From positions 1-41,372 of the forward strand of contig CAZYQW010000076.1 in the NCBI GenBank assembly GCA_964649825.1: DNA of 41,372 nucleotides. The letters run 5' to 3'. Shown one piece after another: positions 7,315 to 15,449 of the stretch (within the stretch, counting starts at the first letter, position 1; every line of letters begins with the position of its first letter). The stretch is from CAZYQW01 sp964649825. GTDB lineage: Bacteria > Planctomycetota > B15-G4 > JADJEK01. The translations under genes were made by a program, and so were the position numbers. The notes under the pieces are model-generated. The model searched no databases. It saw only the letters and a program-made list of their open reading frames with translations, and was not told the DNA's origin.

Positions 7315-8979
7315 CTACCCGCCGCTTCGTCGATCGTCTTCTCGCGCGTCGTCGTCAACGACCTCGCCCTCGAGGATCTGCTTCCCCGCGAACGTCCACC
7401 AGTCCGACCGCTCACGCATGCGCTCCTTCATGTCCTCCGGCACGAACGGCCGACCCTCGCGGACCTGCCATCCGCCGCCGAGCGCCTTGTACACGGCGAT
7501 CATCCGGAGCGCCGTCTCGCCGCGCGTCGACACCTCCCGCTGCTCGGCGCGGACCCGGAGCTGCAGGGCGTCCATGTAGAGCGGGAACTCGATGTCGCCG
7601 CGACGGTACCCGGCGGCCGCCAGATCGTGCGCCTCACGCGCGGAGCGGGCCCCGTCGGACAGGAGCGGCATCCGCTGCCGCGCCTTCAGCAGCCCGACCG
7701 CTGCGTCCTCGACCTCCCGGGCGGCCCGGAGGACCGTCGCCGTATAGTGGAGGATCCTCTCCTCGTACAGCGCGTCCTCCAGACGGACTCGCTCCACGAG
7801 CCAGGGGTAGGCCAGGATGTTCCAGCCGAGACCCGCTCCGTAGGCGGCGGTGATCGCGTCCGAGTCAGCGAGGTCGTCGACGTCGCTCGCCGCGACCCCG
7901 AGAGAGCCGAACAGCTTGAACGACGGCGCAATCGCCTGCGCTCGGGCCACTCCGATCCTCGCGCACTGGGCGGCCGCCATCCGCTCGGCCGCGCGGATGT
8001 CCGGGCGACGACGCAGAAGGTCGGCGGGGACGCCCATCGCGATCCGGGGCGACGCCTCCGGAATCGGACCGGATCCACCGAGCCGCGAGCCGAGGTCCCG
8101 TGGCGCAATCGCCAGGAGGACGCAGAGGGCGTTCGTCGACCCCGCTAGCGATTGCTCGACCAACGACAGGTCCGCCTCGACGTCGCGCAGCGCGGCGCGC
8201 GCGATCCGTTCCGCGACCTCGGCCGCCGGCCCAGTCCGCGCGGACGCGTCGGCCACCGCCGCCTTCAGCGCCTCCACCTGGGCGCGCGTCACCTCCAACT
8301 GCGCCTCTGCGGTCCGGATCTGGACGTAGGTGAGCGCGACCTCGCCGGCGAGGGAGACGAGCACGGAGTCGTAGGCTCCGACCGCCGCCTCGATCTCCGC
8401 GGCCGCGGCCTCGATCCTCCGGCGCGTCTTGCCGAACACGTCGAGCTCCCAAAGCGCGTTCAGGGACCCGCTGTAGACGTCCACGTGGTCGGCGAACTCG
8501 ACGTCCAGCTCGCCGTCCTTGGTGACGTCGGGTAGGAGGTTCTCCAGGAACTCCTCGAGCTTCGGTTTGATGTTCGACGGCGCATCGATGTTGATCTTGG
8601 GTAGCGACACGTCGACGTCGGGCCGCACCTCCTGCGAGTAGTACGAGCGCGCTGCGGTCGCTTCACCGAGGATGGCGGGGAACAGGAGCTGGAACGCCAT
8701 CGATCGACCCGCCCGCGCCTGAATGACGCGAAGCCCTGCCGCCCGGATCGACAGGTTCTGCTCGAACGCCTCCTCGATCAGCGCCGTCAGCACGGGATCG
8801 CCGAAGACGGTCCACCACTCGACGGGATCCTCGGTGTGCCCGCTGACCGGCTCGTCGACGACCGCGCGCCACGCCTCTGGGAGATCGACGCCGGGGGTCT
8901 CGTGGTCCGGCCCGAGGAGGCAGCCCGAGAGGACGAAGGGCACCGCCATACACAGTCGAGAGACGCGGTTTCGATGCAT
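7315..8979 (-). CDS. RND efflux outer-membrane lipoprotein (NodT/OprM/CusC family)
   Basis: With the start at the Met at 8977-8979 (AAGGA about 11 bases upstream) the protein has 554 residues and a lipoprotein signal ending in VPFVLSGC, lipidated Cys at 20. An ATG 51 bases earlier is in frame but lacks a site and would push the signal inward. Two outer-membrane efflux (OEP) repeats follow, with the typical EWWTVFGDPVLTALIEEA start, long coiled-coil helices (VALTYVQIRTAEAQLEVTR), the GVPADLLRRRPDIRAAER motif of NodT-type lipoproteins and YKALGGGW near the end. Residues about 130-190 hold an acidic insertion (DVSLPKINIDAPSNIKPKL) and the C-terminus is long and acidic. The family forms the trimeric outer-membrane tunnel of tripartite pumps. 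No pump or adaptor gene is nearby. It is convergent with the HupE-like gene across 125 bases. Confidence 0.9.
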   Translation of the reverse strand: MHRNRVSRLCMAVPFVLSGCLLGPDHETPGVDLPEAWRAVVDEPVSGHTEDPVEWWTVFGDPVLTALIEEAFEQNLSIRAAGLRVIQARAGRSMAFQLLFPAILGEATAARSYYSQEVRPDVDVSLPKINIDAPSNIKPKLEEFLENLLPDVTKDGELDVEFADHVDVYSGSLNALWELDVFGKTRRRIEAAAAEIEAAVGAYDSVLVSLAGEVALTYVQIRTAEAQLEVTRAQVEALKAAVADASARTGPAAEVAERIARAALRDVEADLSLVEQSLAGSTNALCVLLAIAPRDLGSRLGGSGPIPEASPRIAMGVPADLLRRRPDIRAAERMAAAQCARIGVARAQAIAPSFKLFGSLGVAASDVDDLADSDAITAAYGAGLGWNILAYPWLVERVRLEDALYEERILHYTATVLRAAREVEDAAVGLLKARQRMPLLSDGARSAREAHDLAAAGYRRGDIEFPLYMDALQLRVRAEQREVSTRGETALRMIAVYKALGGGWQVREGRPFVPEDMKERMRERSDWWTFAGKQILEGEVVDDDAREDDRRSGG

Positions 8980-9375
8980 CGCGTGGGCGTTCCTTGCCAG
9001 GAGCAGTGGGACACGGATCTTGCCATGCACCCACGGCGACCTCCACGTTCGGGAGGCTCGAACGACCTCCGAGGTCGACGCCGCGAGGCGACGGATGAGC
9101 GCACGGCTCGTCGGGCGCGCTCGACGGGCTCGCCGCGTGGCTGTCGACCGATCGATCGGTGGCTGCCTTTCGGTCTGCGGTCTCCCGGAGGAGAACCCGC
9201 CGCGCCACCCTCAGAGGATGGGCGACAACAGCCTTTGGTCGGAGGGGAACGCGGCCGCGCGCCGACCGAGTCGCCGTGCTCGACCGCGGCGCGCTCGACG
9301 AAGGTCGCCCAGCCGTCCACGGCCGAAGCGCCGTCGACGGCCGAGGCGAGGAGGAGGAACGCGGCGAACCGGAGG
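8980..9375. other. Region upstream of the efflux lipoprotein
   Basis: No supported gene. It should hold the promoter of the minus-strand efflux lipoprotein; no clear -10/-35 was recognised. Direct GC-rich repetition (CGTCGACGGCCGAGG-like units around 9330-9350) is visible. The coding relic of the SBBP pseudogene fades out at about 9376. Confidence 0.4.
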
Positions 9376-9919
9376 GGCGAAGGAGCGGGGCTCCCAGCGG
9401 ACGATTCGCACCAACCGCGCCGATGAGAAGGATTCCGAACTCGGCCGGCGCGACTTGATTGATCTGCACCCCGCCCCCGATGACGGTGACCCGTACGCAA
9501 GGATCTGCGGCAGCTTCGGAAGCGTGCCGGGACAGGCCTCGCCGTGAACCCCCGTTGAACGTGGAGTCATAGCTGACGACCGGAATGAGCGAATCGACGT
9601 TGTCGAGGTTCACGAAGAAGTCGTTCGTCGCCGGGCTCGACTGCGTGGTCCCGACGATGTACATCCCCCCGAGTCGACATGGATCGTGTCCGCCACGTCG
9701 CCGAGCACGCCGCCGAGATACGTGGAGAAGTAGACGTTCTGCGCCCGGATCTCGGTCACGAACGCGTCCCACGCCCCCTGGTAGGGCATGAGGCCGTTGA
9801 CCGGGGTGAAGTCCTGGGACTCGGTATGCCCGCAGACGAAGATTCGTCCGCTGCTGTCCGTCGTGACGCCGGTGCCCGAGTCGTTTCCCACCGCCGAGGT
9901 ACGACGAAGACAGGAGGCT
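9376..9919 (-). pseudogene. Frameshifted SBBP (beta-propeller repeat) protein relic
   Basis: Three overlapping minus-strand frames together read as the C-terminal part of an SBBP-repeat protein. First SLLSSSYLGG (about 9890-9919); after a shift NDSGTGVTTDSSGRIFVCGH with MPYQGAWDAFVTEI and VYFSTYLGGVLGD; after a second shift near 9665 MYIVGTTQSSPATNDFFVNL with VVSYDSTFNGG and VRVTVIGGG. SBBP units (YLGG...VDSSG-x-x-YV-x-G-x-T...DAFVTKI) form extracellular beta-propellers. Two frameshifts and the lack of a 5' end show the gene is dead. The 34-bp repeat copy 2 lies inside it. An intact SBBP gene is at 17.8-20.2 kb, but this is not an obvious fragment of it. Confidence 0.75.
9494..9527. repeat. 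34-bp dispersed repeat, copy 2
   Basis: Second copy of the sequence at 6277-6310, same orientation, 31 of 34 bases equal. Two of the three differences fall in the stem of copy 1 and would weaken its hairpin. It lies inside the SBBP pseudogene. Confidence 0.7.
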
Positions 9920-9928
9920 TCCGCCGCG

Positions 9929-12900
9929 TCAGCCGTCCTCGCCGGCCTCGACGACCGTCGTCTCCTCCGTCCGGACGTGGATCCCGTCGACGATCGTATC
10001 CGCGTCCTCGCCGATCCCGATCGCGCCGGTGAACCGAACGAGCCGCGCCGATCCGGTCGGGACCGCGACGAGCGCCTCGGCGCCGTCCGCCGCCGGCGAC
10101 GCCGGGACGAGGTAGCGGACGCTCCGGGCCTCTCCCACGAGGTGGAGCCGGCCGCCGCCCGCGCCCTCGACCCGGACCGAGCCGGACGCGAGCGACCGCA
10201 GCCAGGACTGGTCGCCGCGCTGGAGCTGGATGTCCTCGGCGAGCTCGAGACCGTCCGTGAGCCGGATCGCGAGCCGCGCCGTTCCCTCGTCGCCGAGATC
10301 GAGGGTGAACCGCCCGTCGGCGCCTACGGTGGTCTCGACCGGAACCGCGAAGCGGCGAAACAGTCCGCCGGTCGGGCGGAGGCTCGCCACCGCACCGGCG
10401 ATGTCACGGCCCTCGATCGCGAGGTGGCCCGAGAGCCGGCAACGCGTCAAGTCGAGGTCGAAGTGCGTGGAGCGCCCGTCGAACACCTCGCAGTTCGCGG
10501 GCAGCTCCGGCGGCGCGTCGCCGGGGAGCGACGTGAACGTGCGGATGGTCTTTGGGTCGACGACGTCCTGACACGTGCGGACCCAGTAGGCGCCGGGCAG
10601 TAGTCCGTCGAAGCGATACACGCCGTCCTTCGCCACACGCACCGAGCGCTCGAAGCCGTCGCCGCGCGAGATGCCGACCACGACGCCGGCCGCGGACCGA
10701 AACGCGGACGTGAGTACGTGACCTTCGATCGCCCCGCCGGCGACGATCGCGACGACGACGTCGAGGACGCCGATCTCCGGGTCGTACTCGAACGGGCCGA
10801 CCTCGCCCGCCGCGCCGTCCGCGTCCGTCGCGCGGACGTAGAACCGTCCGGCGCGCCGCACCGAGAGCGCGAACCGTCCGCCGGCGCCCGATCGCGCCTC
10901 CGCCTCGTCGGTCGGGTTGCTGCGGACCGGGAAGCCGTCGACCGTCGAGCCGCCGCCGGTGACCGCGTGCGCGGTGACCCTCGCGCCGCCGACCGGGACT
11001 CCGGCGCGGACGACCACGCCGCAGAGGCCGACCATGCGCGCGAGCGTGACAACGGTCCGCTCGGGCGTCCTGTCCGGGTCGAACGGACCGAGGACGAGGC
11101 GGTGGTACCCGTCCGCCTCGACCTCGAGCCGGAACGAGGTCGTGGGGACCGGCACGCGGGCCTCGCCGCCCGCGGCGTCGACCGGCGCGTCGCCCCGCGG
11201 CTCGTCGGCGGTGGGATCGAGCGCTTGCACGCGGAAGGCGTCGACGGCCCGGCCGGCGGGGTCGCGCGCGGCGACGGCCAGGAAGCGTCCGATCCCGAGG
11301 CGGAGCGTGACGTCGCTCGCGCCGGGCTCGACGTCGGCCGCGATCGCCTCGCGGAAGCGCCGCTCTGAATCGCGGGCGATGAGGCGACGCGGCGGTCCGT
11401 CCACGCCGGCGAGGAACGAGAAGCACCCGTCCTCGTCCGCCTTCGCGGTCGAGACGCGCGTGACCTGCGCGCCATGCTCCATCACGGAGATTGCCCGGGC
11501 CTCGACGCGGGCGCCGGGAACGGGCCGCCCGTCCGGATCGAGCACCACGCCGGTGATCCGGTCGGGCTCCGTCGAGGTCTCGCTGCGTTCGAGCACGAAG
11601 TCGACATCGGGCACGAACGCGCCGGCCGCGACCTCGACGTCGTCCCGCACCGCGCGCTCGTGGCGTCGCGAGTCGGCGGCGAGGCGCACGAAGCCGGCGC
11701 GCACGCCGTCGAGACGGTAGCTGCCGTCCGACGCGGTCGTGGTGACGAGCCGCGCGTCGTGTGATACGAACGGCCCCGTCGGCTCCTCCATCAACGGAAC
11801 CGCGTCGGGCGCGAGCACGACCACTTCAGCGCCCGCGATCGCCTTCCCCGCCACGTCCGTCACCCGCCCGCCGACCGTCCCCGCCGGCCGCAGCAACACG
11901 TCGCCCAGGTCGATCGTCGTGCCGAGCGCGAGCCGGGCCGCCGTGAACTCGGTGCTGAAGGAGGGATGCTCCACGCGGAACGGCGCGGCCTGGTCGAGCT
12001 GATCGCGGAACGCGGACGGCACCGTGCCCGACAGCATCGCGCGCCCGTCGGCGTCGGTTGTCGCGCGGTGGATCGGCAGCACCGTCAACGTGATCGTCGC
12101 GCCCTCGATCGGCCGACCGTCCGTGTCGACGACCCGCGCCGTCACCGCGGCGCGATCGGGAGGCACCGCCGCGGGCTCGCGGGCCGCCGCGTGGGCGGAC
12201 TCGGGCGCGCGCGGCTCCGCCGGCGCGCCCGGCTCTAGCTCGCGCCGCTCGACCGTCTCGTCGGACCCGCCGGAGAGCCGCGGCTCCGCCGCCGCCGCGG
12301 CGGCGGACTCCGTCGCGCGGTCCGGCGTGGCCTCGCCCATCGATGCCCACATCACCAAGCCGACGGCGACCACCGCCGCGGCTCCCAGCGTTCCTTGGAT
12401 CAGCTTCACCGACAGTGCTCCTTTCAGGAGAAGACCGGTCCCGAGCCCGCGAATCAGCGCATCGCGGCCCGCGATCGGGACCAGCGCCCGGCACCAGGCC
12501 GCCCGGTCCCCTTCGAACTCGAGATCGAGCCGAACGCGCAGGCGATCCAGTCCTTCCTTCAGCCGCCACCGAACGGTCCCGGCGGGGACGCGGAGACGAC
12601 GCGCGATCTCCGCCGACGAGAGACCCTCGTAGTAGCGGAGGAGGACGGCCTCGCGGTACGGCTCCGCCAGCTCGGTCGCGAGCCGCGCCACGCGGCGCGT
12701 CGTCTCCACCTCCGCCACGAGCTCGGCCGCGGACGGCGCCCGCGCGTCCGTGATCGGCTCGGCGCGCTCGTGCCGCGCGCGCGTCGCCTCGCCGCGGATG
12801 CGCTGGCGCGCCACGTTGCGGACCACGGTCGCGATCCATCCACGCGGGGAGGACTCGTCGGTCGGTGGATGGAGGTAGGCCTGGATGAGCGCGTCCTGGA

Positions 12901-13009
12901 CCACATCGTCCGCCCGCGCGACGTCGCCGACCAGCCGCGCGGCCAGGCCGCGGACCCAATCGGCGTGCTCGAGGGCCAGCTCCAGGACTCGGTTCCTCTG
13001 CGTGCTCAT
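9929..13009 (-). CDS. ECF sigma factor fused to a membrane helix and carboxypeptidase-regulatory-like domains
   Basis: The 1026-residue protein starts as an ECF RNA-polymerase sigma factor. Region 2 is at about 15-75 (ADDVVQDALIQAYLHP; GWIATVVRNVARQRIR), region 4 at about 105-160 (LAEPYREAVLLRYYEGLSSA, EIARRLRVPAGTVRWRL). After a short linker a membrane helix follows at about 203-222 (LIQGTLGAAAVVAVGLVMW), then an Ala/Pro/Glu-rich stretch and a series of carboxypeptidase D regulatory-like beta-sandwiches from about 285 to 1000 (VVDTDGRPIEGATITL, VTDVAGKAIAGAEVVV, VLDPDGRPVPGARVEA). The sigma part would be cytoplasmic and the repeats outside. Such fusions are known from Planctomycetes; a membrane-tethered sigma factor that senses the envelope or is released by proteolysis is an inference. 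No anti-sigma gene is adjacent. No strong ribosome binding site was seen. Confidence 0.9.
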   Translation of the reverse strand: MSTQRNRVLELALEHADWVRGLAARLVGDVARADDVVQDALIQAYLHPPTDESSPRGWIATVVRNVARQRIRGEATRARHERAEPITDARAPSAAELVAEVETTRRVARLATELAEPYREAVLLRYYEGLSSAEIARRLRVPAGTVRWRLKEGLDRLRVRLDLEFEGDRAAWCRALVPIAGRDALIRGLGTGLLLKGALSVKLIQGTLGAAAVVAVGLVMWASMGEATPDRATESAAAAAAEPRLSGGSDETVERRELEPGAPAEPRAPESAHAAAREPAAVPPDRAAVTARVVDTDGRPIEGATITLTVLPIHRATTDADGRAMLSGTVPSAFRDQLDQAAPFRVEHPSFSTEFTAARLALGTTIDLGDVLLRPAGTVGGRVTDVAGKAIAGAEVVVLAPDAVPLMEEPTGPFVSHDARLVTTTASDGSYRLDGVRAGFVRLAADSRRHERAVRDDVEVAAGAFVPDVDFVLERSETSTEPDRITGVVLDPDGRPVPGARVEARAISVMEHGAQVTRVSTAKADEDGCFSFLAGVDGPPRRLIARDSERRFREAIAADVEPGASDVTLRLGIGRFLAVAARDPAGRAVDAFRVQALDPTADEPRGDAPVDAAGGEARVPVPTTSFRLEVEADGYHRLVLGPFDPDRTPERTVVTLARMVGLCGVVVRAGVPVGGARVTAHAVTGGGSTVDGFPVRSNPTDEAEARSGAGGRFALSVRRAGRFYVRATDADGAAGEVGPFEYDPEIGVLDVVVAIVAGGAIEGHVLTSAFRSAAGVVVGISRGDGFERSVRVAKDGVYRFDGLLPGAYWVRTCQDVVDPKTIRTFTSLPGDAPPELPANCEVFDGRSTHFDLDLTRCRLSGHLAIEGRDIAGAVASLRPTGGLFRRFAVPVETTVGADGRFTLDLGDEGTARLAIRLTDGLELAEDIQLQRGDQSWLRSLASGSVRVEGAGGGRLHLVGEARSVRYLVPASPAADGAEALVAVPTGSARLVRFTGAIGIGEDADTIVDGIHVRTEETTVVEAGEDG

Positions 13010-13139
13010 CGTGAGCGGAATGCGGGCGGCGCTCCGACCGTTGGCGGAATCCGAGAGATTCTACGTCGCACGCGCGGGTCCCCGTATCAGGGGCTCCACC
13101 GCTCGTCCGATCGCTCCGCGGCCAACGGTGTCCCGCGCC

Positions 13140-13259
13140 GGCCGGCAGGGGAGAGTCGTTCGTGTCGACCACGGCCGGCGCCGTGACCGTGGCGAGGACG
13201 CCGTCGGTCCCGTTCGGATCGCCGTGGTCGTAGTACGTGTAGCGGACATGCCGCCCGGC
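13140..13259 (-). pseudogene. Relic resembling an RHS/YD-repeat unit
   Basis: A minus-strand stretch with almost all third positions G or C reads GRHVRYTYYDHGDPNGTDGV, then LATVTAPAVVDTNDSPLPAG, without start, ribosome binding site or extension. RYTYYDxGDPNG...LxTVTAP is the pattern of RHS/YD repeats, which form large wrapping surface proteins and the cocoon of Tc toxin B/C subunits. With only about 40 residues the assignment is tentative. Confidence 0.3.
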
Positions 13260-13261
13260 CG

Positions 13262-13333
13262 GTGCTCTACTCGTTCGCCTCGAGCCCGTCCGGCTATGTC
13301 GCCACCGACGGGCGCGCGATCCACTTCGAGTGA
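13262..13333 (+). pseudogene. Relic of a plus-strand gene end
   Basis: A short G/C-third-position frame reads VLYSFASSPSGYVATDGRAI, then HFE and a TGA at 13331-13333. It looks like the last turns of a repeat protein but is too short to assign. It abuts the opposite-strand relic, suggesting a rearrangement joint. Confidence 0.25.
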
Positions 13334-13533
13334 CGCGCGGGGACTTCGGAGGACACCGTCGGGTCGACCAAGCATCGTTCCGGTGCTGTCCGGCGCGCGT
13401 ACGCTTTCGGTGCGCCGATCGCGAGACGGTTCGCGCAGGGCGGCATGCTCCGTCCGACCCGCGCGTGTCGCAATGACGCTCGCGGCCGCGTCGCGGCGAT
13501 CCCTTCCCTGCGGCCGGCAGATCGCCGCTTCGT

Positions 13534-14871
13534 TCAGTCTCCGATCGTCAGTTGCAGCCCCTCCGAGAACGCGTACCCGAGCGGGTTCAGCCCCGGCGCC
13601 GCCGCCGCCCACTGAAGGGCGAGCGGGACGCCGATGACCGCCGGGTCTTCGGGGAGCGGCGCCGCGAACGCCAGCGAGCCGCCGGGTCCGGCCGTGAAGC
13701 CGAGCAGCAACGTGGGCGGCGCGTTCAGGAAGCACCCCGGCGCATCCGCGCCGAACGAGTGCGGCAGGGTCAGCCCGCTCCACGGGACACCGGCGAGGCC
13801 GACCAGCAGGAAGACGGGCGCGGACGGCGGTGCGCCGCTCAGTCCGAGCTCGAACCGTCCGATCGACCCCGCCCACGGCGTCCCGCTCGCGACCATCTGG
13901 AGGCCTCCGCACGCGACGCCGAACGGCTCCGCCACCGGCGGGACGTAGCCGGCGTCGTACGCGAGCGCGCCGGAGTCCGCGACCGATCCGTCGGTGTCCA
14001 TGGTCGCCGGGTTCCCCGCATCGAGGCACGGCGTCCCTGCCGCGAGGTGGACGTCGAGCGCGGCGAGGTCGACGAACCGCGGATCGGCCGAGAAGTTCGT
14101 GCCCGGTGACGGGTTCCACGACGCGCCGGCGCCGCTCGACTGGAAAAAGCTCCCGCTCCCGTTGCCGAAGACGTCGTTGTACTGGACGGTGATCGGCGTG
14201 CTCTGGTTCGATCGGACCCCGTACAGCCCGTTGAAGGCGATGACGTTGTTCTCCAACAGGACCGAACCGCCGCCGGAGTTGTCGGAGTAGCCGTCGAAGC
14301 CGCAGCCGACGATCGTGTTGTTCCGCACGATCAACGTGCCGAGGTACGGCGACACGCCGGTGTAGAGGACGTCGACGATCTGGTTCCGCTCGATGGTGAT
14401 CGTCCCGGCGTGGACGTTGGCGAGGTAGACGCCGCCGCCGCACGCCTCCATCCGGCACTCCCGGATCGAGCCGTTCGAGACGACGCTGCAGCACATCTGC
14501 CCGTTGACGAAGATCGCGTTGTTGGAGAACCCGCTCGACCCCTGGTTCGAGTTCCGGAGCGTGAAGCCCTCGATCGCGAAGGCCGAGACGTTCGCGCCCG
14601 TGATCGAGATGACGTTGCCGACCTGACCGCCGTCGATCACCGTCTTCTTCCACCCCGACCCCTTCAATGTCACCCCGGCCTTCATCGTGAGCGCCTCGAC
14701 GTAGACCCCCGGCGCCACCAGCACCGTGTCCCCCGACTGCGCCGCGTCGATCGCGATCTGGATCTGCGGGTACTGCCCCGGAACATGGAGCGTCGCCGCG
14801 CCGAGCGCCTCCGCGAAGACGATCGACCCGCCGATCACGATGGCGAAGAGAGATGAACGAAGCGAGAACAT
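13534..14871 (-). CDS. Secreted right-handed beta-helix protein with a C-terminal beta-sandwich module
   Basis: The chosen ATG (14869-14871) has an excellent GGAGGAG five bases upstream and gives 445 residues; an ATG 60 bases earlier would precede this site. Residues 1-26 are a signal peptide (FAIVIGGSIVFAEALGAA). ATLHVPGQYPQIQIAIDAAQ, then SGDTVLVAPGVYVEAL, is the classic start of NosD/DUF1565-type parallel beta-helices, and turns such as TIERNQIVDVLYTG and VLLENNVIAFNGLYG follow to about 260. ADPRFVDLAALDVHLAAGTP, then CLDAGNP, marks the end of the helix. The last 130 residues (FGVACGGLQMVASGTPWAGS, GRFELGLSGAP) form a beta-sandwich also seen in other secreted proteins here. Extracellular; ligand unknown. 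Confidence 0.88.
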   Translation of the reverse strand: MFSLRSSLFAIVIGGSIVFAEALGAATLHVPGQYPQIQIAIDAAQSGDTVLVAPGVYVEALTMKAGVTLKGSGWKKTVIDGGQVGNVISITGANVSAFAIEGFTLRNSNQGSSGFSNNAIFVNGQMCCSVVSNGSIRECRMEACGGGVYLANVHAGTITIERNQIVDVLYTGVSPYLGTLIVRNNTIVGCGFDGYSDNSGGGSVLLENNVIAFNGLYGVRSNQSTPITVQYNDVFGNGSGSFFQSSGAGASWNPSPGTNFSADPRFVDLAALDVHLAAGTPCLDAGNPATMDTDGSVADSGALAYDAGYVPPVAEPFGVACGGLQMVASGTPWAGSIGRFELGLSGAPPSAPVFLLVGLAGVPWSGLTLPHSFGADAPGCFLNAPPTLLLGFTAGPGGSLAFAAPLPEDPAVIGVPLALQWAAAAPGLNPLGYAFSEGLQLTIGD

Positions 14872-15449
14872 GGGGGCTCCTCCGGGGAACGGCTGTCGAC
14901 CGATTGTCGGGCGGATGGAGGCGACACGCAAGACCGTCCTCCGGCGGCGGGGGCTCGTACGACCACTCAGGCCGCGTATCCGCCGTCGGTCAGGAGGTGC
15001 GGGATCGTTCCGCTCTCCTCACCTCGTCTCTCGCGGAGAAGCGCGGGGTTCGCATCGACTGTGTCGATTTTCTCCACCATCACCCGGACCGAGCCCGGGC
15101 CATCGTCGCGGGAGACGCCGATGGACCTCGATCGAACCGACCTCTTGCGTGAGACCGACTGGATGACGCGCCCTCGCGGCGCGGCTCATCGCGCCGGCGG
15201 GCGAGAGTCGATTGACGTGGGAGTCGTACGGGGACGGAGGCGGATCGGTCGAGGTGGCGCGCGTCAGCGTCCCGCTCGGCGGCGTGGCCACGATCGACGT
15301 CGATGCGCGCGCGACGCTGGGTCGCTGAGCGGTCGGGATTTCGAATTCATCCTCGCCGTCGGTGTCCGTCGTCGCGACGCGACGTCGTTCCTGGGGGGCA
15401 TCGCGGTCGACGCGGTGGCGTCGACGCTCCGAGCAGGAAAGGATCCCCC
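14872..15449. other. Divergent intergenic region with a gene-tail relic
   Basis: The region separates the minus-strand beta-helix gene from the plus-strand lectin gene and must hold both promoters. A C-terminal coding relic is at 15167-15328. GGAAAGGA seven to twelve bases before the ATG at 15450 serves the lectin gene. No RNA gene or clear promoter was recognised. Confidence 0.45.
15167..15328 (+). pseudogene. C-terminal relic of a carboxypeptidase-regulatory-like protein
   Basis: Directly after a TGA at 15164-15166, a plus-strand frame with consistent G/C third positions reads ALAARLIAPAGESRLTWESY, then SVEVARVSVPLGGVATIDVD, and stops at 15326-15328. The pattern (LIAPAGE-x-RL...ARVSVP-x-GG-x-ATIDVDA) is like the final strand of the carboxypeptidase-regulatory-type sandwich in the sigma fusion protein. 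No start codon or upstream part is present, so it is probably the tail of a lost gene. Confidence 0.35.

Larger units (their letters stand above)
13010..13533. other. Gene-poor stretch with small coding relics
   Basis: No intact gene. Two short coding-like relics on opposite strands lie back to back at 13140-13259 (-) and 13262-13333 (+). The part next to 13010 presumably contains the promoter of the sigma fusion gene. The rest (13334-13533) shows nothing recognisable. Confidence 0.45.

Noticed and set aside
6277..9527. The 34-bp repeats as integron attC sites or phage attachment sites.
   Set aside because: No integrase gene, no attC R-box symmetry and no cassette layout; only two copies are seen here.
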